60,964 nucleotides of DNA. Source: Pseudomonadales bacterium (GTDB lineage: Bacteria > Pseudomonadota > Gammaproteobacteria > Pseudomonadales > Azotimanducaceae). The stretch spans positions 1 through 60,964 of the forward strand of contig SLQW01000025.1 of the NCBI GenBank assembly GCA_007131295.1, written 5' to 3'. Shown piece by piece: positions 59,994 through 60,964 of the stretch. The first letter of the stretch is position 1. The number at the start of each line of letters is the position of its first letter. A program made the position numbers and the translations under genes. The notes under the pieces were generated by a model. It did not search any database, was not told the DNA's origin, and saw only the letters and a program-made list of their open reading frames with translations.

Positions 59994-60964
59994 TCAACTG
60001 AGGATGAATCCCTCGTAGTCTTTCTCTCGGACTTCGTCGCAGCGCGCGACATACTCTGGAAATCCGAGATAGGGCATGAATACCCGCGGCTTGCCTGGCA
60101 CGTTGGCACCGAGGTACCAGGAATTGCAGTGGGTGAACAGCGTGTGCGCGGCCGTCTCTGCGACGTGATTCCCCCAGGCGGCTTCGGCTTCGGGACTTGT
60201 CTCGATGGTATCCAGACCCCGGCCGCGCAGATCACCGATACACGCGCCAATCCAATCCACATGCTGCTCGATGGAACAGAGCATGTTCGTGAGTACGGAC
60301 GGGCTGCCGGGGCCGGTGATAGTGAACAGGTTGGGAAAGCCTGCCATCTGCAGGCCAAGGTAGCTGCGCGGGCCGTCTTGCCAGTGCTCGCGCAGCGGCA
60401 CTCCGTCCCGACCGCGGATGTCGATGCGCGCGAGAGCACCGGTCATGGCATCGAAGCCGGTGGCGAAGACGATTGCATCGAGGGCGTAATCGCGCCCGCC
60501 GTGGCGGATACCTGCCGCCGTGATCCGCTCGATCGGTTCGCGCGCGATGTCCACCAGGGTGACATGGGGTGCATTGAAGGTCTCGAAGTAGCCGGTATCC
60601 GCACACAGCCGTTTGCAGCCCACCACGGATTCCGGGAGCAGTTTCGCAGCGACGTCCGGATCGCGGACGATGCTCCTGATCTTCTCGCGAATGAACGCCT
60701 GGGCCATCGCGTTTGCTTCCGGATTGACCAACAGGTCCCCGAAAGCCCGTAGAAACAGCAGTCCGCCGATTTGCCAGTGGTGCTCGAACTGGCGGCGTCT
60801 CTCTTCCGCTGTCGCTTCCAGAGCAGATCCCTCGCAGCGCGGATGGCGCGCCCCGAACGCACTCTGCATGGATGCATTGCGGGCGCGGAAGTCGGCGTAG
60901 TTCGCCTTGATGCTGGCCTCGAGTTCGGAGTCCATGGGCTCGTTGCGCGCCGGGACGGAGAAGT
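59994..60964 (-). CDS. flavin-containing monooxygenase (Baeyer-Villiger type), 5' part outside the window
   Basis: At least 323 C-terminal residues; the gene runs off the end of the window. FSVPARNEP at the first visible residues is the stretch following the FAD/NADPH site in BVMOs. The visible part holds the NADPH domain end (CKRLCADTGYFETFN), IVFATGFDAMTG, the GPGSPSVLTNM region, and CNSWYLGANVPGKPRVFMPYLG near the end. BVMOs insert oxygen next to a ketone using NADPH and O2. Cytosolic. Confidence 0.85.
   Translation of the reverse strand, partial: FSVPARNEPMDSELEASIKANYADFRARNASMQSAFGARHPRCEGSALEATAEERRRQFEHHWQIGGLLFLRAFGDLLVNPEANAMAQAFIREKIRSIVRDPDVAAKLLPESVVGCKRLCADTGYFETFNAPHVTLVDIAREPIERITAAGIRHGGRDYALDAIVFATGFDAMTGALARIDIRGRDGVPLREHWQDGPRSYLGLQMAGFPNLFTITGPGSPSVLTNMLCSIEQHVDWIGACIGDLRGRGLDTIETSPEAEAAWGNHVAETAAHTLFTHCNSWYLGANVPGKPRVFMPYLGFPEYVARCDEVREKDYEGFILS

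Noticed and set aside
1-60964. CRISPR arrays, tRNA or rRNA genes, integrases, transposases, prophage genes.
   Set aside because: No regularly spaced repeats, no T-loop-like sequence in a plausible cloverleaf, and no recognisable mobile-element protein was found by reading.

Overview
The window is a high-GC (clearly above 60% by eye), gene-dense chromosomal stretch with no plasmid, phage or IS genes, no rRNA or tRNA gene and no CRISPR array that I could see. Gene content (aerobic HemF, glutathione reductase, OmpW, BaeSR-like and Spy-like envelope-stress proteins, a type II secretion cluster, Zur, ETF:ubiquinone oxidoreductase) points to an aerobic, Gram-negative gammaproteobacterium. The concentration of acyl-CoA enzymes (three acyl-CoA dehydrogenases, an acyl-CoA synthetase, a thiolase pair, EtfA/EtfB, ETF-QO) together with a CYP153-like P450, a DUF1295 protein and a Baeyer-Villiger-type monooxygenase suggests a lipid, alkane or terpenoid/steroid degrader. 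I cannot name the genus.

Layout. 0.1-8.4 kb: HCCA isomerase-like protein and methyltransferase, a small kinase, a CNT nucleoside transporter with a striking nested palindrome in its leader, an orphan ExbD, an ArsJ-associated-type GAPDH, an NhaC/SMP-30 pair and a BON lipoprotein, then a 390-bp gene-free stretch with DnaA boxes. 8.4-12.3 kb: hemF and a divergent HMG-CoA-synthase-like/OB-fold protein plus thiolase. 12.3-16 kb: OmpW, BaeR/BaeS-like two-component system and a divergent Spy-like protein. 16-24 kb: serine hydrolase, TauD-like dioxygenase, long (methylsuccinyl-CoA-dehydrogenase-like) and short acyl-CoA dehydrogenases, luciferase-like oxidoreductase, FAH-family hydrolase, Zur. 24-30 kb: bifunctional kinase, an unknown exported protein diverging from a MerC protein at a Zur-box-like palindrome, another acyl-CoA dehydrogenase and an MBL hydrolase.

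30.3-38 kb: a nine-gene type II secretion operon (gspE-F-G-H-I-J-K-L-M, minus strand) lacking gspC, gspD and gspO, headed by a perfect 14-bp tandem repeat. 38-43 kb: pyrB, etfBA and the divergent ETF-QO gene. 43-50 kb: acyl-CoA synthetase, a divergent stand-alone MurF-like ligase, MoaA and a DUF1285 protein, with sppA on the other strand. 50-61 kb: YkvA-like protein, membrane-anchored alkaline phosphatase, glutathione reductase, zinc alcohol dehydrogenase, a ThDP enzyme, a small membrane protein, tandem crcB genes, the P450, a DUF1295 protein and a flavin monooxygenase cut by the window edge.

Functional links. Electrons from the acyl-CoA dehydrogenases would pass through EtfAB to ETF-QO and the quinone pool. 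The P450, alcohol dehydrogenase and acyl-CoA synthetase could feed alkane-derived carbon into the same route, though they are not in one operon. Convergent gene pairs are often separated by strong hairpins; several divergent promoter regions carry unexplained dyad symmetries. The items most worth following up are the DnaA-box cluster (8.15-8.36 kb), the Cys-to-Gln HMGCS-like/DUF35 protein with its thiolase partner, the Zur-box/MerC locus, the isolated MurF-like ligase, and the palindromes upstream of the nucleoside transporter and gspE.
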